Assembly (NCBI GenBank): GCA_016935555.1
Contig: JAFGQR010000032.1
Coordinates: 1-32,597, forward strand
Direction: 5' to 3'
Length of the DNA stretch: 32,597 nt
Origin: Verrucomicrobiota bacterium
GTDB taxonomy: Bacteria > Verrucomicrobiota > Verrucomicrobiia > Limisphaerales > JAFGQR01
Shown here: piece after piece, positions 16,867 through 25,773 of the stretch
Position numbering within the stretch: the first letter of the stretch is position 1
How the letters are laid out: the number at the start of each line of letters is the position of its first letter
Program-made: the position numbers and the translations under genes
Notes under the pieces: model-generated
What the model was told of the DNA's origin: nothing
The model's input: only the letters and a program-made list of their open reading frames with translations
Databases searched by the model: none

Positions 16867-18183
16867 ATGCTCAAGACACCCTGGCCCGCCGCCCTCGCCG
16901 TCCTGCAACTCCTCACGTCACCCATCCCGTCCACAACCGCCGCGCCGACTGCATCCGAATCCCCGCACCCGGCCCCCATGCTGCCGGCGGCCGATGCCGC
17001 GGCCCGGGGCGCTTCGCACACCGGCGGCGCCGCCCGCCTCGCCTACATCGACACCAGTTTCGAGAACGCGTCGCCGGTCTGGTACGATTTCATGCCGGAT
17101 GGAACCGCGCGTGTTCACCTCCTTTACGACCACGAACGGTCTTCGCCCAATCGCGCCGCCGGCCACATCCACTTCCGCGTGCACGCCGAGCCCGGCGCGC
17201 GCCTCACGCTCGAATTCGCCAACCTCGACAACATTTGGAACGGGCGGCACGGCTCGGTCGCCCGGGAACTCAAGACGCTGGTCGTTTCCGAGAACGGCCG
17301 GGATTGGAAACCGGCAAGCACGGTCACCGTGCCGACCAATCGCGTGCGTCTGACCCTGGACATGCCGGGCCCGAGCCTTTACGTCGCGCGGCTCGAGCCC
17401 TATCGCCTGTCCGACCTGGACCGATGGCTGGCCCGGCTCCGCCATCACCCCCGCGTCGCCCTCACCCCCATCGGCAAAACCGTCCAGGGCCGCGAACTCG
17501 AAATCGTCCGCGTCGGGAACCCGGGCGCGCCCTGGCGGGTGTTTCTTCGCGCGCGGGCGCATCCGTGGGAAAGCGGCGGCAACTGGGTTATTGAGGGACT
17601 GGTGGGCCGGTTGCTCCGCGACGATCCCCAGGCCCGCCAATACCTCGAACGCTATTGCGTCCATGTCCTGCCCATGGCCAACAAGGACGGCGTCGCCCGG
17701 GGCCTGACCCGGTTCAATCTCCAGGGCAAGGACCTCAACCGCGACTGGGACCAACCCGCCGACCCCCACTGGGCCCCCGAAAACGCCGCGCTCGAATCCT
17801 GGCTGGCCAGAATGATCCAGGCCGGCCGACGCCCGCACCTCGCTCTCGAGCTGCACAACGACGGCAGCGGCCTGCTGCACCTCAGCCGTCCCCCCGTGCC
17901 CGACCTGGCGCAGCATCTCGAACGCATGAGGCTGCTCGAGACACTCCTGCGCCGGCACACGTGGTTCACAGAAGGCGTCACCTCATCCTCGTTCCGCAAT
18001 GCGGGCACGCTGGCCGACGGCTGGCTCCTGCGCTTCGGCATCGACGCCGTCGTCCACGAGTTCAACGCCAACTGGATTGCAGGCCTCAACGAGTATCCCT
18101 CCGCCCAACACTGGCAGACCTACGGCGCCCAACTCGCCACCGTCTTCGACCATTACTTCGCCGCCCTCCGCACGCGGCCCTAA
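16867..18183 (+). CDS. Exported M14-family zinc carboxypeptidase
   Basis: The 438-residue product begins with a signal peptide (MLKTPWPAALAVLQLLTSP). Next is an N-terminal beta domain (about 55-185) like that of cytosolic carboxypeptidases of the M14 family (DTSFENASPVWYDFMPDG, FANLDNIWNG). The M14 catalytic domain (about 190-438) has zinc ligands H232-P-W-E235 and H330 (in E-L-H-N-D), the N291-R292 substrate-carboxylate motif in DLNRDW, and catalytic E398 in VVHEFN, so all key residues are present. The protein should remove C-terminal residues from peptides, possibly Glu or peptidoglycan stem residues, in the periplasm or outside. The 34-nt gap after the cytochrome gene would allow read-through from the respiratory operon, but a functional tie is not evident. 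Confidence 0.85.
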   Translation: MLKTPWPAALAVLQLLTSPIPSTTAAPTASESPHPAPMLPAADAAARGASHTGGAARLAYIDTSFENASPVWYDFMPDGTARVHLLYDHERSSPNRAAGHIHFRVHAEPGARLTLEFANLDNIWNGRHGSVARELKTLVVSENGRDWKPASTVTVPTNRVRLTLDMPGPSLYVARLEPYRLSDLDRWLARLRHHPRVALTPIGKTVQGRELEIVRVGNPGAPWRVFLRARAHPWESGGNWVIEGLVGRLLRDDPQARQYLERYCVHVLPMANKDGVARGLTRFNLQGKDLNRDWDQPADPHWAPENAALESWLARMIQAGRRPHLALELHNDGSGLLHLSRPPVPDLAQHLERMRLLETLLRRHTWFTEGVTSSSFRNAGTLADGWLLRFGIDAVVHEFNANWIAGLNEYPSAQHWQTYGAQLATVFDHYFAALRTRP

Positions 18184-18210
18184 CAAATGGTTTGCTCCGC
18201 GGGGAATGCG

Positions 18211-18240
18211 TTGCGCGTGGCGTCGGGTCTGGCGTAGGCT
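18211..18240 (+). promoter_or_regulatory. Candidate promoter of the Gfo/Idh/MocA gene
   Basis: TTGCGC (18211-18216) and TAGGCT (18235-18240) are 18 nt apart, and the ATG at 18247 follows after 6 nt. No Shine-Dalgarno is present in between, so a leaderless transcript is suggested. The match to consensus is partial. Confidence 0.35.
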
Positions 18241-18246
18241 GGTCCC

Positions 18247-19692
18247 ATGACAACCGACGCCTCTTCGACCCGATGGCCGTTCACCCCCGCGCCGGACCCG
18301 CGCCGGACCTCACGCCGGATCTTTCTCCAAAGGACCGCCGCCGCCGCCGCGTTCAGCATTGTGCCCCGCCGGGTGTTGGGCGGCGCGGGGCACGTGGCTC
18401 CTAGCGCCAAGACCACCCTGGCCGGCATTGGTGTGGGCGGCCAGGGGCTGCAGAACCTGGTCGCGTTTCAGCGGCTGCCGGACATCCAGGTGGTGGCGGT
18501 GTGCGACGTCAACCGCGGCAGCGGCGGCTACATCTCGTGGAACTGGTCGGAGGGGCGCGACGCGCAACAGTGCGGCCGGGAGCCGGCGCGGCGGTTGATG
18601 GACGCGACCCAGGCGAAGTTGCAGCGTTCGGGCCAATATCGCGCCTGCCGGGCCTATGCGGATTATCGCGACCTGCTGGCGCGGGAGGACGTGGACGCGG
18701 TGATGATTGCGACGCCTGACCACACCCACGCCGTCATCACCATGGCAGCGCTGAACCGCGGCAAACATGTCTACTGCGAGAAACCCCTCACGTGGTCCGT
18801 GGCCGAGGCGCGCCAAGTCGCCGAAACCGCCCGCCGGGCCGGGGTGGCCACCCAGTGCGGCAACCAAGGACAGTCCTCCGAATCGGCCCGCCGCGTGCGC
18901 GAGATGATCGCCGACGGCGCCATCGGCGCCGTGCGCGACGTGCAGGTCTGGTCCCCCGCGCGATTCTGGAGCTGGCCCCCGTGGGAAGGGCGCCCGCCCG
19001 AAACGCCGCCGGTGCCGGAAGGGTTGGATTGGGATCTTTGGCTGGGGCCGGCCCCGGTGCGCCCCTATCACCCGGCGTATCACCCGTGGACATGGCGCAA
19101 CTGGCTGGATTTCGGGACGGGGCTGTTGGGCGATCTCGGATTGCACAAGCTCTCGACGGTGTTCAAGGCCCTGAACCTGGCGCATCCCGTGAGCGTTGAA
19201 GCCAGCGCCACGAAGCTCAGCGACGAGACCTTCCCCCTCGGCGAAATCGTCCGCTACGAGTTCCCCGCCCGCGGCGCCATGCCTCCGGTGACGCTGACCT
19301 GGTATGACGGCGGGCTCAAGCCGCCCCGGCCGGCCGAACTCGATCCGGACGATCCCATGCGCGACGTGCTCTACCTCGGCGACCGCGGTAAACTCATGGG
19401 CGAACGGCTTCTGCCCGAATCCCGCATGGAAACCTATACGCGCCCCCCCAAGACCCTGCCGCGCTCGCCGGGGCAATACGAGGAGTTCGTCGCCGCGTGC
19501 CGCGGCGGCGCGCCGGCGGGCTCGAATTTTCCGGATCATTCGGGGCTGCTGACGGAAGTGTGTTTGCTGGGCAACATCGCAGTGCGGGCCCAGAAGAAGC
19601 TGCTGTGGGACGGCGAGACGATGGCGTTCACGAACGATGCCGCCGCCACCCGGATGCTTCACCGGACCTACCGGGCCGGATGGACGCTCTGA
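18247..19692 (+). CDS. Tat-exported Gfo/Idh/MocA-family oxidoreductase
   Basis: This 481-residue enzyme carries a Tat signal (S22-R23-R24-I25-F26-L27, then AAAAAFSIVP). A Rossmann domain follows with the dinucleotide motif G60-I-G-V-G-G-Q-G67, VCDVN, ATPDHTHA and the family's E178-K179-P180 loop. The C-terminal domain (about 220-430) has WNWL-type phrases seen here as WTWRNWLDFGTGLLGDLG. It ends with FPDHSGLLTEVCLLGNIA, usual for the many exported paralogues in Planctomycetota and Verrucomicrobiota. The family oxidises or reduces sugars and cyclitols with NAD(P); exported members may carry a tightly bound cofactor. Substrate is unknown. It appears to be a single-gene unit, convergent with the next gene. 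Confidence 0.9.
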   Translation: MTTDASSTRWPFTPAPDPRRTSRRIFLQRTAAAAAFSIVPRRVLGGAGHVAPSAKTTLAGIGVGGQGLQNLVAFQRLPDIQVVAVCDVNRGSGGYISWNWSEGRDAQQCGREPARRLMDATQAKLQRSGQYRACRAYADYRDLLAREDVDAVMIATPDHTHAVITMAALNRGKHVYCEKPLTWSVAEARQVAETARRAGVATQCGNQGQSSESARRVREMIADGAIGAVRDVQVWSPARFWSWPPWEGRPPETPPVPEGLDWDLWLGPAPVRPYHPAYHPWTWRNWLDFGTGLLGDLGLHKLSTVFKALNLAHPVSVEASATKLSDETFPLGEIVRYEFPARGAMPPVTLTWYDGGLKPPRPAELDPDDPMRDVLYLGDRGKLMGERLLPESRMETYTRPPKTLPRSPGQYEEFVAACRGGAPAGSNFPDHSGLLTEVCLLGNIAVRAQKKLLWDGETMAFTNDAAATRMLHRTYRAGWTL

Positions 19693-19704
19693 AGCGCCGG
19701 TCCC

Positions 19705-19718
19705 GCGGCAAGAGCCGC
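19705..19718. terminator. Weak hairpin between convergent genes
   Basis: GCGGC-AAGA-GCCGC can form a 5-bp stem in the 43-nt space between the stops at 19692 and 19736. No T-run follows on either strand. It may serve as a shared terminator; evidence is slight. Confidence 0.25.
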
Positions 19719-19735
19719 CCCCGGTCCTTCCTGCC

Positions 19736-21958
19736 CTACTCCAGGCAGCGCACCCGGAAAAAGCCGCTGGTGTCTCCTGGGTCCGCGAGGGTGAAGGTTG
19801 CGGTGGTGGCATCGGCGGTGAGAGGCAACCCGGGCGCGTGCCACGGCGCGAAGTCCGGGAGTTGAGTGGCGTATTCGATGTCGTAACGCCGGCCGGGCAC
19901 GGCATTCCACATCAGCCGGTATTGGCCGTCGCCCACGGGGGCGATGGAAAGTCGGACGGTGCCCGGCTCGGACGCCAATTGCACGCTGAGGCCTTCGAGG
20001 AGCACGGGGCCTTGCCCGGAGCCACTCAGAGAGAGGCCCAGCGCGCTCGTGTCGAGCTGCCGCGTCTGGGCGACGGCATCAAACGCTCCGCCGCCCACAA
20101 GCGCCCCGAGCTTGATGACATCGCCGGGCGCCAGGCCGCCCAGCGCCGAGAATGGGAGGGCGATTTCGATGAAATTGGCGTTGGCCTCGAGCGTCACGCC
20201 GTTGAGGGACGAGACCGGCCCGGTCTGCGGCGAACGGTTGTATTGCTGGATGCGGGCGCCGGCCACGTCGCTCAGTCCGGCGTCGAGACGGAACACCCCC
20301 TGGCCGGTGTTCAACGCGAGCCCGGCGCGGGCAAAGTCTCGGAACTGGCCGTCGGCATGCTCGTCGCCAAGCACGCATGCCACGGCCGGCATGAAGTTCG
20401 TGAAGGACAGATTGTCGAGGCAGTCGAGTCCGTCCGCTCCCTGCCCGGCGGGATCGAGGATGCCGTTGCCCAGGTTCGCCAGGGTGGGGACGCCCTGGGC
20501 GCCGGGCCACTCGAGGAAGAGGAACACGTTGTTGCCGGGATAAAACATGACCTGCTCGAGGCCGAGGTAGAGGTGGGTGGCGTCGTTGTTCACATACACA
20601 CGGCCGAGATTCGAGAACTGGCCGGCGCGGGGCAGGAGCGGCGGGCCGTCGAAGTCAAACGCCTGGCCGGTGAGGTTGCCGTCCTCGTCGTCGGCGGGGT
20701 CCGTTTCGACGACCGGCGCGTGCCACGCGGCCAGGTGCAGCCGGGCCGGGGGCAGGGTCTGGTGGATGGTCCAGGCATCAAACACAAGACCGTTGGTGTC
20801 GATGGCCTGAAGGCTGAGGGTGTCGTTCGTGAGGTCCAGACGCAGGAAATGGTAGGTGGCGTAGAACTGGGCGGACGCGACGTGCCGGGCCTGCACGCTG
20901 TAGAGCCGGCGTCCGCCGCCCGCGGTCACGCAGTGGTGCAGGCCGTTAGTGGGCGCAAAACGTTCCAGGCTGTGGTCGTGGGAGCCGAAAACCATCTGGA
21001 CGCCGTATTGCTCAGCCACCGGGAGGAGCAGGTTCATGACGTCGTATTGGTCCCAGATCCCGTTGCGATCGTGGTCGTAGGTCGCGTGGCCCCCGGAATC
21101 GGCGATGGGCTGGTGCATGAACAGGAGTTTCCAGGGCTTGGTCGACTGGGCCAGATCGTTGGTCAGCCACGCATACTGCGGCGTGTCGGCGGTGAACACA
21201 TAGTTCACAAACCACGGATTGAACAGGCACACCAAATGGGCGTCCCCATGGTCGAAGGAATAGTAGCACTCGGTGCCGTCCATCGTGTTGGTCGGCAGGC
21301 TGAAGGTGTTTTGGAAGTTCGTGGCCTGCGTGTCGCACCAGCAGCCCGGATAGCCGACTTCGAGATCGTGGTTGCCCGCGCACATGTAATAGGGCGTGGT
21401 CTGCAAATGGGGCTGGAACTGGCTGAAGAACTGCGCGTCGGCCTCGGCCTCGGTGAACCCGTTGGCCCAGATGTCCCCCAGGTGCATGACCAGGTCCGGG
21501 TCGGCCTCGGCCATCCGGGCGGCCAGCATCGGCTGAGGCAGCGGCGTGATCCCCTGGCCGCCGGCACTGTCGCCAATCACCACAATCCGGATCGGCCCCG
21601 CCGGCCGCAACGTGCGGCAGGCGACCACCGCCGAGCGCAGCGCTTCCGCCTCCACATCGCTGCCGGCCCGGTAATAAATCGTCGCGCCCGGCGCCAGGCC
21701 GGTCAGGGTCGCCACGTGGTTGGTCACCAGCGCGCCGTGGGCCACCGCCAGCCCCAACGCGGGCGTCGGCCCGTATTCGACCAGGGTGCTCGCGGGCACC
21801 GTGGTGCGCCAGAGGATCTGCAGGCTGTTCGTGGTGGTGTTCTGCACGAAGGGCCCCCGGGTAAACGCCAGCGCCCCGCCGCTGGCCGTCTCGACGGAGA
21901 CGAGCCCTGCCACCACACCCCCGAAAAGTGCCGCCCCACTCAACCAAGTCGATTTCAT
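19736..21958 (-). CDS. Secreted purple-acid-phosphatase-like metallophosphoesterase with C-terminal modules
   Basis: The 740-residue protein has a signal peptide (ending near SVETASG) and an N-terminal fibronectin-III-like domain (about 30-118; RGPFVQNTTTNSLQILW, GLAPGATIYYRAG). The metallophosphoesterase domain (about 122-345) has D130 in GDS, D162 in HLGDIW, N196-H197-D198, H282 in MHQP, and H327/H329 in GSHDHS. These supply the two-metal site. A beta-rich region follows (about 390-655; VDG-type CBM9-like phrases such as NNDATHLYLGLEQ and FIEIALPFSALGG). The last ~80 residues (YDIEYATQLPDFAPW...SGFFRVRCLE) match the FYR module of two other secreted proteins here. It probably hydrolyses phosphate esters or phosphodiesters outside the cell. 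Nothing indicates its substrate. It appears to be a single-gene unit. Confidence 0.85.
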   Translation of the reverse strand: MKSTWLSGAALFGGVVAGLVSVETASGGALAFTRGPFVQNTTTNSLQILWRTTVPASTLVEYGPTPALGLAVAHGALVTNHVATLTGLAPGATIYYRAGSDVEAEALRSAVVACRTLRPAGPIRIVVIGDSAGGQGITPLPQPMLAARMAEADPDLVMHLGDIWANGFTEAEADAQFFSQFQPHLQTTPYYMCAGNHDLEVGYPGCWCDTQATNFQNTFSLPTNTMDGTECYYSFDHGDAHLVCLFNPWFVNYVFTADTPQYAWLTNDLAQSTKPWKLLFMHQPIADSGGHATYDHDRNGIWDQYDVMNLLLPVAEQYGVQMVFGSHDHSLERFAPTNGLHHCVTAGGGRRLYSVQARHVASAQFYATYHFLRLDLTNDTLSLQAIDTNGLVFDAWTIHQTLPPARLHLAAWHAPVVETDPADDEDGNLTGQAFDFDGPPLLPRAGQFSNLGRVYVNNDATHLYLGLEQVMFYPGNNVFLFLEWPGAQGVPTLANLGNGILDPAGQGADGLDCLDNLSFTNFMPAVACVLGDEHADGQFRDFARAGLALNTGQGVFRLDAGLSDVAGARIQQYNRSPQTGPVSSLNGVTLEANANFIEIALPFSALGGLAPGDVIKLGALVGGGAFDAVAQTRQLDTSALGLSLSGSGQGPVLLEGLSVQLASEPGTVRLSIAPVGDGQYRLMWNAVPGRRYDIEYATQLPDFAPWHAPGLPLTADATTATFTLADPGDTSGFFRVRCLE

Positions 21959-21964
21959 GCCCGT

Positions 21965-21993
21965 AGTGTAACTTCAGACGCCTCCGGAGTAAA
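21965..21993 (-). promoter_or_regulatory. Candidate promoter of the metallophosphoesterase gene
   Basis: On the minus strand TTTACT (21993-21988) and TACACT (21970-21965) are 17 nt apart, and the ATG at 21958 follows after 6 nt. There is no Shine-Dalgarno between them. Spacing and sequence fit a sigma-70-type promoter of a leaderless gene. Confidence 0.45.
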
Positions 21994-22052
21994 CCGGGCC
22001 ATCCGCGGCTTTTCGCTCCGGCGCGCCTCGAACGGTCTGAGCCCGCGCCTCG

Positions 22053-22466
22053 CTAGATGAAGAGCAGCTGCGGGTGTTGGCCGGCGGCCATGACGTCGCC
22101 CACGGTGGCGGTTTCGGTCACGAGCGGCTCCAGGTCGTCGAGGGCAAGATGGAACATCTCGAGCGTCAGCCGGCAGGCCGCAATGCGCAGGGTGCCGAGT
22201 TCGCGGGCGTCCTGGAGCACCTGCAGCCAGCTGGGCAGACCGGCTTGCCGCATCGCGGCGCGCATCTCGTCCGCATAGCGTCCCTGGTCGGGGCTGAGGG
22301 TTTGGTTTTGGCGCCAGTCGTCTTTGCGGAAGGCCAGGAGTCCGCCGAAGGTGAGGAACACGGTGACCTCGCGGCCCAGCGCCACCGCGCCGGCGGCCAG
22401 GTTGGCCGCCGCCATCAGTTTGTCGGCGGTTCCGGAAAACAGCACAATGGCCAGGGGATCGCTCAT
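22053..22466 (-). CDS. DsrE-family protein at the end of the efflux operon
   Basis: This 137-residue protein has the alpha/beta fold pattern of the DsrE/DsrF-like family: AIVLFSGTADKLMAAANLAAGAVALGREVTVFLTF near the N-terminus, with the LFxG-type loop and alternating helices. The single central cysteine (RIAACRLTLEM, about residue 99) is where sulfur-carrying members hold a persulfide, and the DDLEPLV and GDVMAAG phrases match 'peroxiredoxin-like' DsrE proteins. It lies 21 nt after the RND pump gene and is probably cotranscribed. A role in thiol or sulfur handling under metal stress is inference. The protein has no signal peptide and should be cytoplasmic. Confidence 0.8.
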   Translation of the reverse strand: MSDPLAIVLFSGTADKLMAAANLAAGAVALGREVTVFLTFGGLLAFRKDDWRQNQTLSPDQGRYADEMRAAMRQAGLPSWLQVLQDARELGTLRIAACRLTLEMFHLALDDLEPLVTETATVGDVMAAGQHPQLLFI

Positions 22467-22487
22467 GGTGGGGTGGGGGTGAGAGAA

Positions 22488-25400
22488 TCACGGTCCGGGT
22501 CCATCGGGTCCCGGGGGCGGGACGGCGGCGGGGGATGTCATGGGTTGGGGCAGGGGGTTGGGCGGCGTGGCGCGGGGGCGCCGGGTGTACCCTTCCATCC
22601 AGGCATAGACGGCGGGGAGGAAGACGAGGGTGAGGAAGGTGGAGCTGAGGATGCCGCCGATGACGACGGTGGCCAGGGGGCGTTGGACCTCGGCGCCGGG
22701 GCCGGTGGCCAGCGCCATGGGGAGAAAGCCGAAGCTGGCGACCAGGGCGGTCATGAGCACCGGGCGAAGGCGGGTGAGGCCGCCGACAAAGACGGCTTCG
22801 CGCACGTGGCGGCCTTCGGCGCGGAGCTGGTTGAAGCAACTGACCAGGACGAGCCCGTTGAGGACGGCCACGCCGCTCAGGGCGATGAAGCCCACGGCTG
22901 CGGAGATGCTGAAGGGCATGCTGCGGGCGGCGAGGGCCAGGACGCCGCCGGTGACGGCGAGGGGGATGCCGGTGTAGACGAGCAGCGCCTGGCGCAGGCT
23001 GCCCAGCGCGGCAAACACCAGCACGAAAATCAGGATCAACGCGGCGGGCACCACCACCGCCAGCCGGGTGCGGGCTTCCTGCAGGTTCTTGAACTGGCCG
23101 CCAAATTCGACCATGTAGCCCTCCGGCAGGGGCACCTCCGCGCGGACCCTGGCCTGGGCTTCGCGCACGAAGCTTTCGACGTCGCGCCCGCTGAGGTTCA
23201 CCATGATGGCGCTGCGCCGCTGGCCGAATTCGCGGATGATGGGATCGACCTGGGGGGCCAGCTCGAAGCGGGCTACCTGGCCGAGGGTGACCATCCCGCC
23301 TTCGTGCGTTCGCAACGGCAGGGCGCGGATTTCCTCCAGGCGCTCCCGCAGGCTTTCCGGCAGGCGGACGACGATGTCATGGCGGCGGTTGCCCTCGAAG
23401 ATGAGGCCGACGTTCTGGCCGACGAGGGCGGTGGCGATGGCGTCGTTGACTTGGGCGGCGTGGAGGTTGTAGCGGCGCATGGCATCGCGGTCCAGCCGGA
23501 TGCCCATGACCGGGACGCGGCCCATGGTTTCGAACTCAACATCGGCCGCGCCGGGGACGGTGCCGAGGACGTCCTTGATTTTTGCGCCCAGGGTTTCCAG
23601 GACGTCGTAATCATCGCCGTAGATCTTCACGGCGATGTCGGAGCGGATTCCCTCGAGCAGCTCGTTGAAGCGCATCTCGATGGGCTGGGCGAACATGAAG
23701 GACTGCCCGGGCAGGTGCCGCCGGACTTCGGCGGTGATGAGTTCGGCGAGGCGCTCCTTGGTGATGGGGCGGCCGTGTTCCCGGCGCCATTCGGCGCGCG
23801 GCCGGTAGGCGATGTAGAGGTCGTTTTGACTGGGAGGCATGGGGTCGGTGGCGACTTCGGACGTCCCGATCCGGGAAAACACATGGGTGATCTCCGGCAC
23901 CCGCTCCCGCAGGAGCCGTTCGGTTTGTTGTTCCATGGCGAGCGATGCCGGCAAGCCGGTGCTGGCGGTGCGATAGACCATCACGGTGTAGGAGCCCTCG
24001 TCCAGTTGGGGGATGAACTCGGCGCCGAGACGCAGGAAAACCCCCAGCGACACCCCGAACAACACCACCGCCCCGCCGACCGTCAGCCATCGCCACCGGA
24101 TGGCGAGCTCGAGGGTGGGGCGGTAAAGCCGTTTCACGGCGGCGACGATAACGTTGTCGGCCTCGCGCACGGGCACGCGCAGCAGGTAATAGCACAGCAC
24201 GGGCATGAGGGTCAGCGACAGCCCCAGGGCGCCCACGAGGGCCAGGATGACCGTGAACGCCATGGGCCGGAACATCTTCCCTTCGATGCCGGTCAGCGCG
24301 AGCAGGGGCACATAGACAATCGTGATGATCAGCACGCCGAAAACCATCGGCGTGGCCACCTGGCGGCTGGCCGCCAGAACGGTCTGCCGCATTTCCGGCG
24401 GGGTCAGCCGCCGGCCGCGGTCGGGCGGCGGGAGGCGGAGGTGGCGGTAGAGGCGGTCTTCGAGGGTGAGGCGGCTGCCGAGGTGATGCTGTTTGAGCGC
24501 GAGCTGCCGGACGATGTTCTCGACCATGACCACCGCCCCGTCGATGATCAGCCCGAAGTCCACCGCGCCGAGGCTCATGAGGTTGCCCGAGACGCGGCCT
24601 TGGACCATGCCGGTGATGGCGAAGAGGAAGGACAGAGGGATGGCGGAGGCGACGATCAGGGCGGCGCGCCAGTTGCCCAGCAGGCCCAGCAGGACGGCCA
24701 CCACCAGCACCGCGCCTTCGAACAGGTTCAGTTCGACCGTGCGAATCGTCCGGTCCACCAGCTCCGAGCGGCTATACACCGGCCGAATCTCGATTCCCGG
24801 CGGCAGTTTCTCCCGCAACTCGCGGATCCTCTGCTCCACGCGCCTGGCCACGGTGCGGCTGTTCTGCCCCACCAGCATCATCACCGTGCCCAGCACGGTC
24901 TCCTCCCCGTTCTCCGTGGCCGCGCCGGATCGCAGCCGGGTGCCGATCACCACGTCGGCCACGTCCCGAACCAGCAGCGGCGCCGGCCCGGCGCGGAACT
25001 TGACCGGCAGTTGGGCGATCGCCTCGGCGCTCTGCACTCGGCCCACGGTGCGGACGATGATCTGTTCGCCGGCGCGGTGGATCACGCCGCCGCCGGCGTT
25101 TTCGACGTTTTGGGCGATCAGGCCGGCCAGGTCGGAGAACGTCAGGCCGACGGCCAGGAGGTCCTTGGGCCTGGGTTGCACCACGAATTGGCGCTCGTAG
25201 CCCCCCGCCGTGTTGATCTCCGCCACCCCCGGCGTGTTGCGCAAGGCGGGCTTGATCACGTAGTCCTGCAGCGTTTTCAGCTCCATCAGCTGCGCCAGCC
25301 GCGTCGAGGGCCGGTTCGTCGCGTCGGCCGCGTAGTCGAGCGTGTAATAGAAAATCTCCCCCAGCCCCGTGCTGATGGGCGCCAGCTTCGGCGCCAACCC

Positions 25401-25769
25401 CGGCGGCAATTCGGGCAGGACGTTCTGCAGCCGTTCGGCCACCAGCTGCCGCGCGCGGTAAATGTCCATGCCGTCCTTGAACACCAGCGTGACCTGCGAC
25501 AACCCGAACTTGGTGAGCGACCGGATTTCCGTGAGCCCCTCCAGGCCGGACATCTCGGTTTCCACCGGGAAGGTGACCAGCTTCTCGGATTCCTCGGGCG
25601 CGAGGTTGACGACCTCGGTGTTGATCTGGACCTGGATGTTGGTGATGTCCGGCACCGCGTCCACGGGCAGATGGATCGCCGACCACAGGCCCGCGGCCAC
25701 CAGGCCCGCCGCGCACACCAGGATGAACGCGCGTTGCCGGAGGGAGAACTCGAGGATCTGTCCGATCAT
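22488..25769 (-). CDS. CzcA-type heavy-metal efflux RND transporter
   Basis: This 1093-residue inner-membrane pump belongs to the heavy-metal efflux branch of the RND superfamily and exports divalent or monovalent metal ions using the proton gradient. The N-terminus (MIGQILEFSLRQRAFILV...LPVDAVPDITNIQVQINT) is typical. Twelve membrane helices and two large periplasmic loops are present. The proton-relay helix reads DFGLIIDGAVVMVEN (about residues 403-417), the CzcA-like form (zinc/cobalt/cadmium/nickel group) rather than the CusA form. An insert rich in Arg, Leu and Pro (about 425-455) follows that helix and makes the protein slightly long. The start is 4 nt after the adaptor stop. The metal cannot be fixed from sequence alone. 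Confidence 0.93.
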   Translation of the reverse strand: MIGQILEFSLRQRAFILVCAAGLVAAGLWSAIHLPVDAVPDITNIQVQINTEVVNLAPEESEKLVTFPVETEMSGLEGLTEIRSLTKFGLSQVTLVFKDGMDIYRARQLVAERLQNVLPELPPGLAPKLAPISTGLGEIFYYTLDYAADATNRPSTRLAQLMELKTLQDYVIKPALRNTPGVAEINTAGGYERQFVVQPRPKDLLAVGLTFSDLAGLIAQNVENAGGGVIHRAGEQIIVRTVGRVQSAEAIAQLPVKFRAGPAPLLVRDVADVVIGTRLRSGAATENGEETVLGTVMMLVGQNSRTVARRVEQRIRELREKLPPGIEIRPVYSRSELVDRTIRTVELNLFEGAVLVVAVLLGLLGNWRAALIVASAIPLSFLFAITGMVQGRVSGNLMSLGAVDFGLIIDGAVVMVENIVRQLALKQHHLGSRLTLEDRLYRHLRLPPPDRGRRLTPPEMRQTVLAASRQVATPMVFGVLIITIVYVPLLALTGIEGKMFRPMAFTVILALVGALGLSLTLMPVLCYYLLRVPVREADNVIVAAVKRLYRPTLELAIRWRWLTVGGAVVLFGVSLGVFLRLGAEFIPQLDEGSYTVMVYRTASTGLPASLAMEQQTERLLRERVPEITHVFSRIGTSEVATDPMPPSQNDLYIAYRPRAEWRREHGRPITKERLAELITAEVRRHLPGQSFMFAQPIEMRFNELLEGIRSDIAVKIYGDDYDVLETLGAKIKDVLGTVPGAADVEFETMGRVPVMGIRLDRDAMRRYNLHAAQVNDAIATALVGQNVGLIFEGNRRHDIVVRLPESLRERLEEIRALPLRTHEGGMVTLGQVARFELAPQVDPIIREFGQRRSAIMVNLSGRDVESFVREAQARVRAEVPLPEGYMVEFGGQFKNLQEARTRLAVVVPAALILIFVLVFAALGSLRQALLVYTGIPLAVTGGVLALAARSMPFSISAAVGFIALSGVAVLNGLVLVSCFNQLRAEGRHVREAVFVGGLTRLRPVLMTALVASFGFLPMALATGPGAEVQRPLATVVIGGILSSTFLTLVFLPAVYAWMEGYTRRPRATPPNPLPQPMTSPAAVPPPGPDGPGP

Positions 25770-25773
25770 GAAA

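Noticed and set aside
19637..22060. 807-codon plus-strand frame opposite the metallophosphoesterase
   Set aside because: Antisense to a protein with intact metal-binding motifs; composition is typical of a shadow frame.
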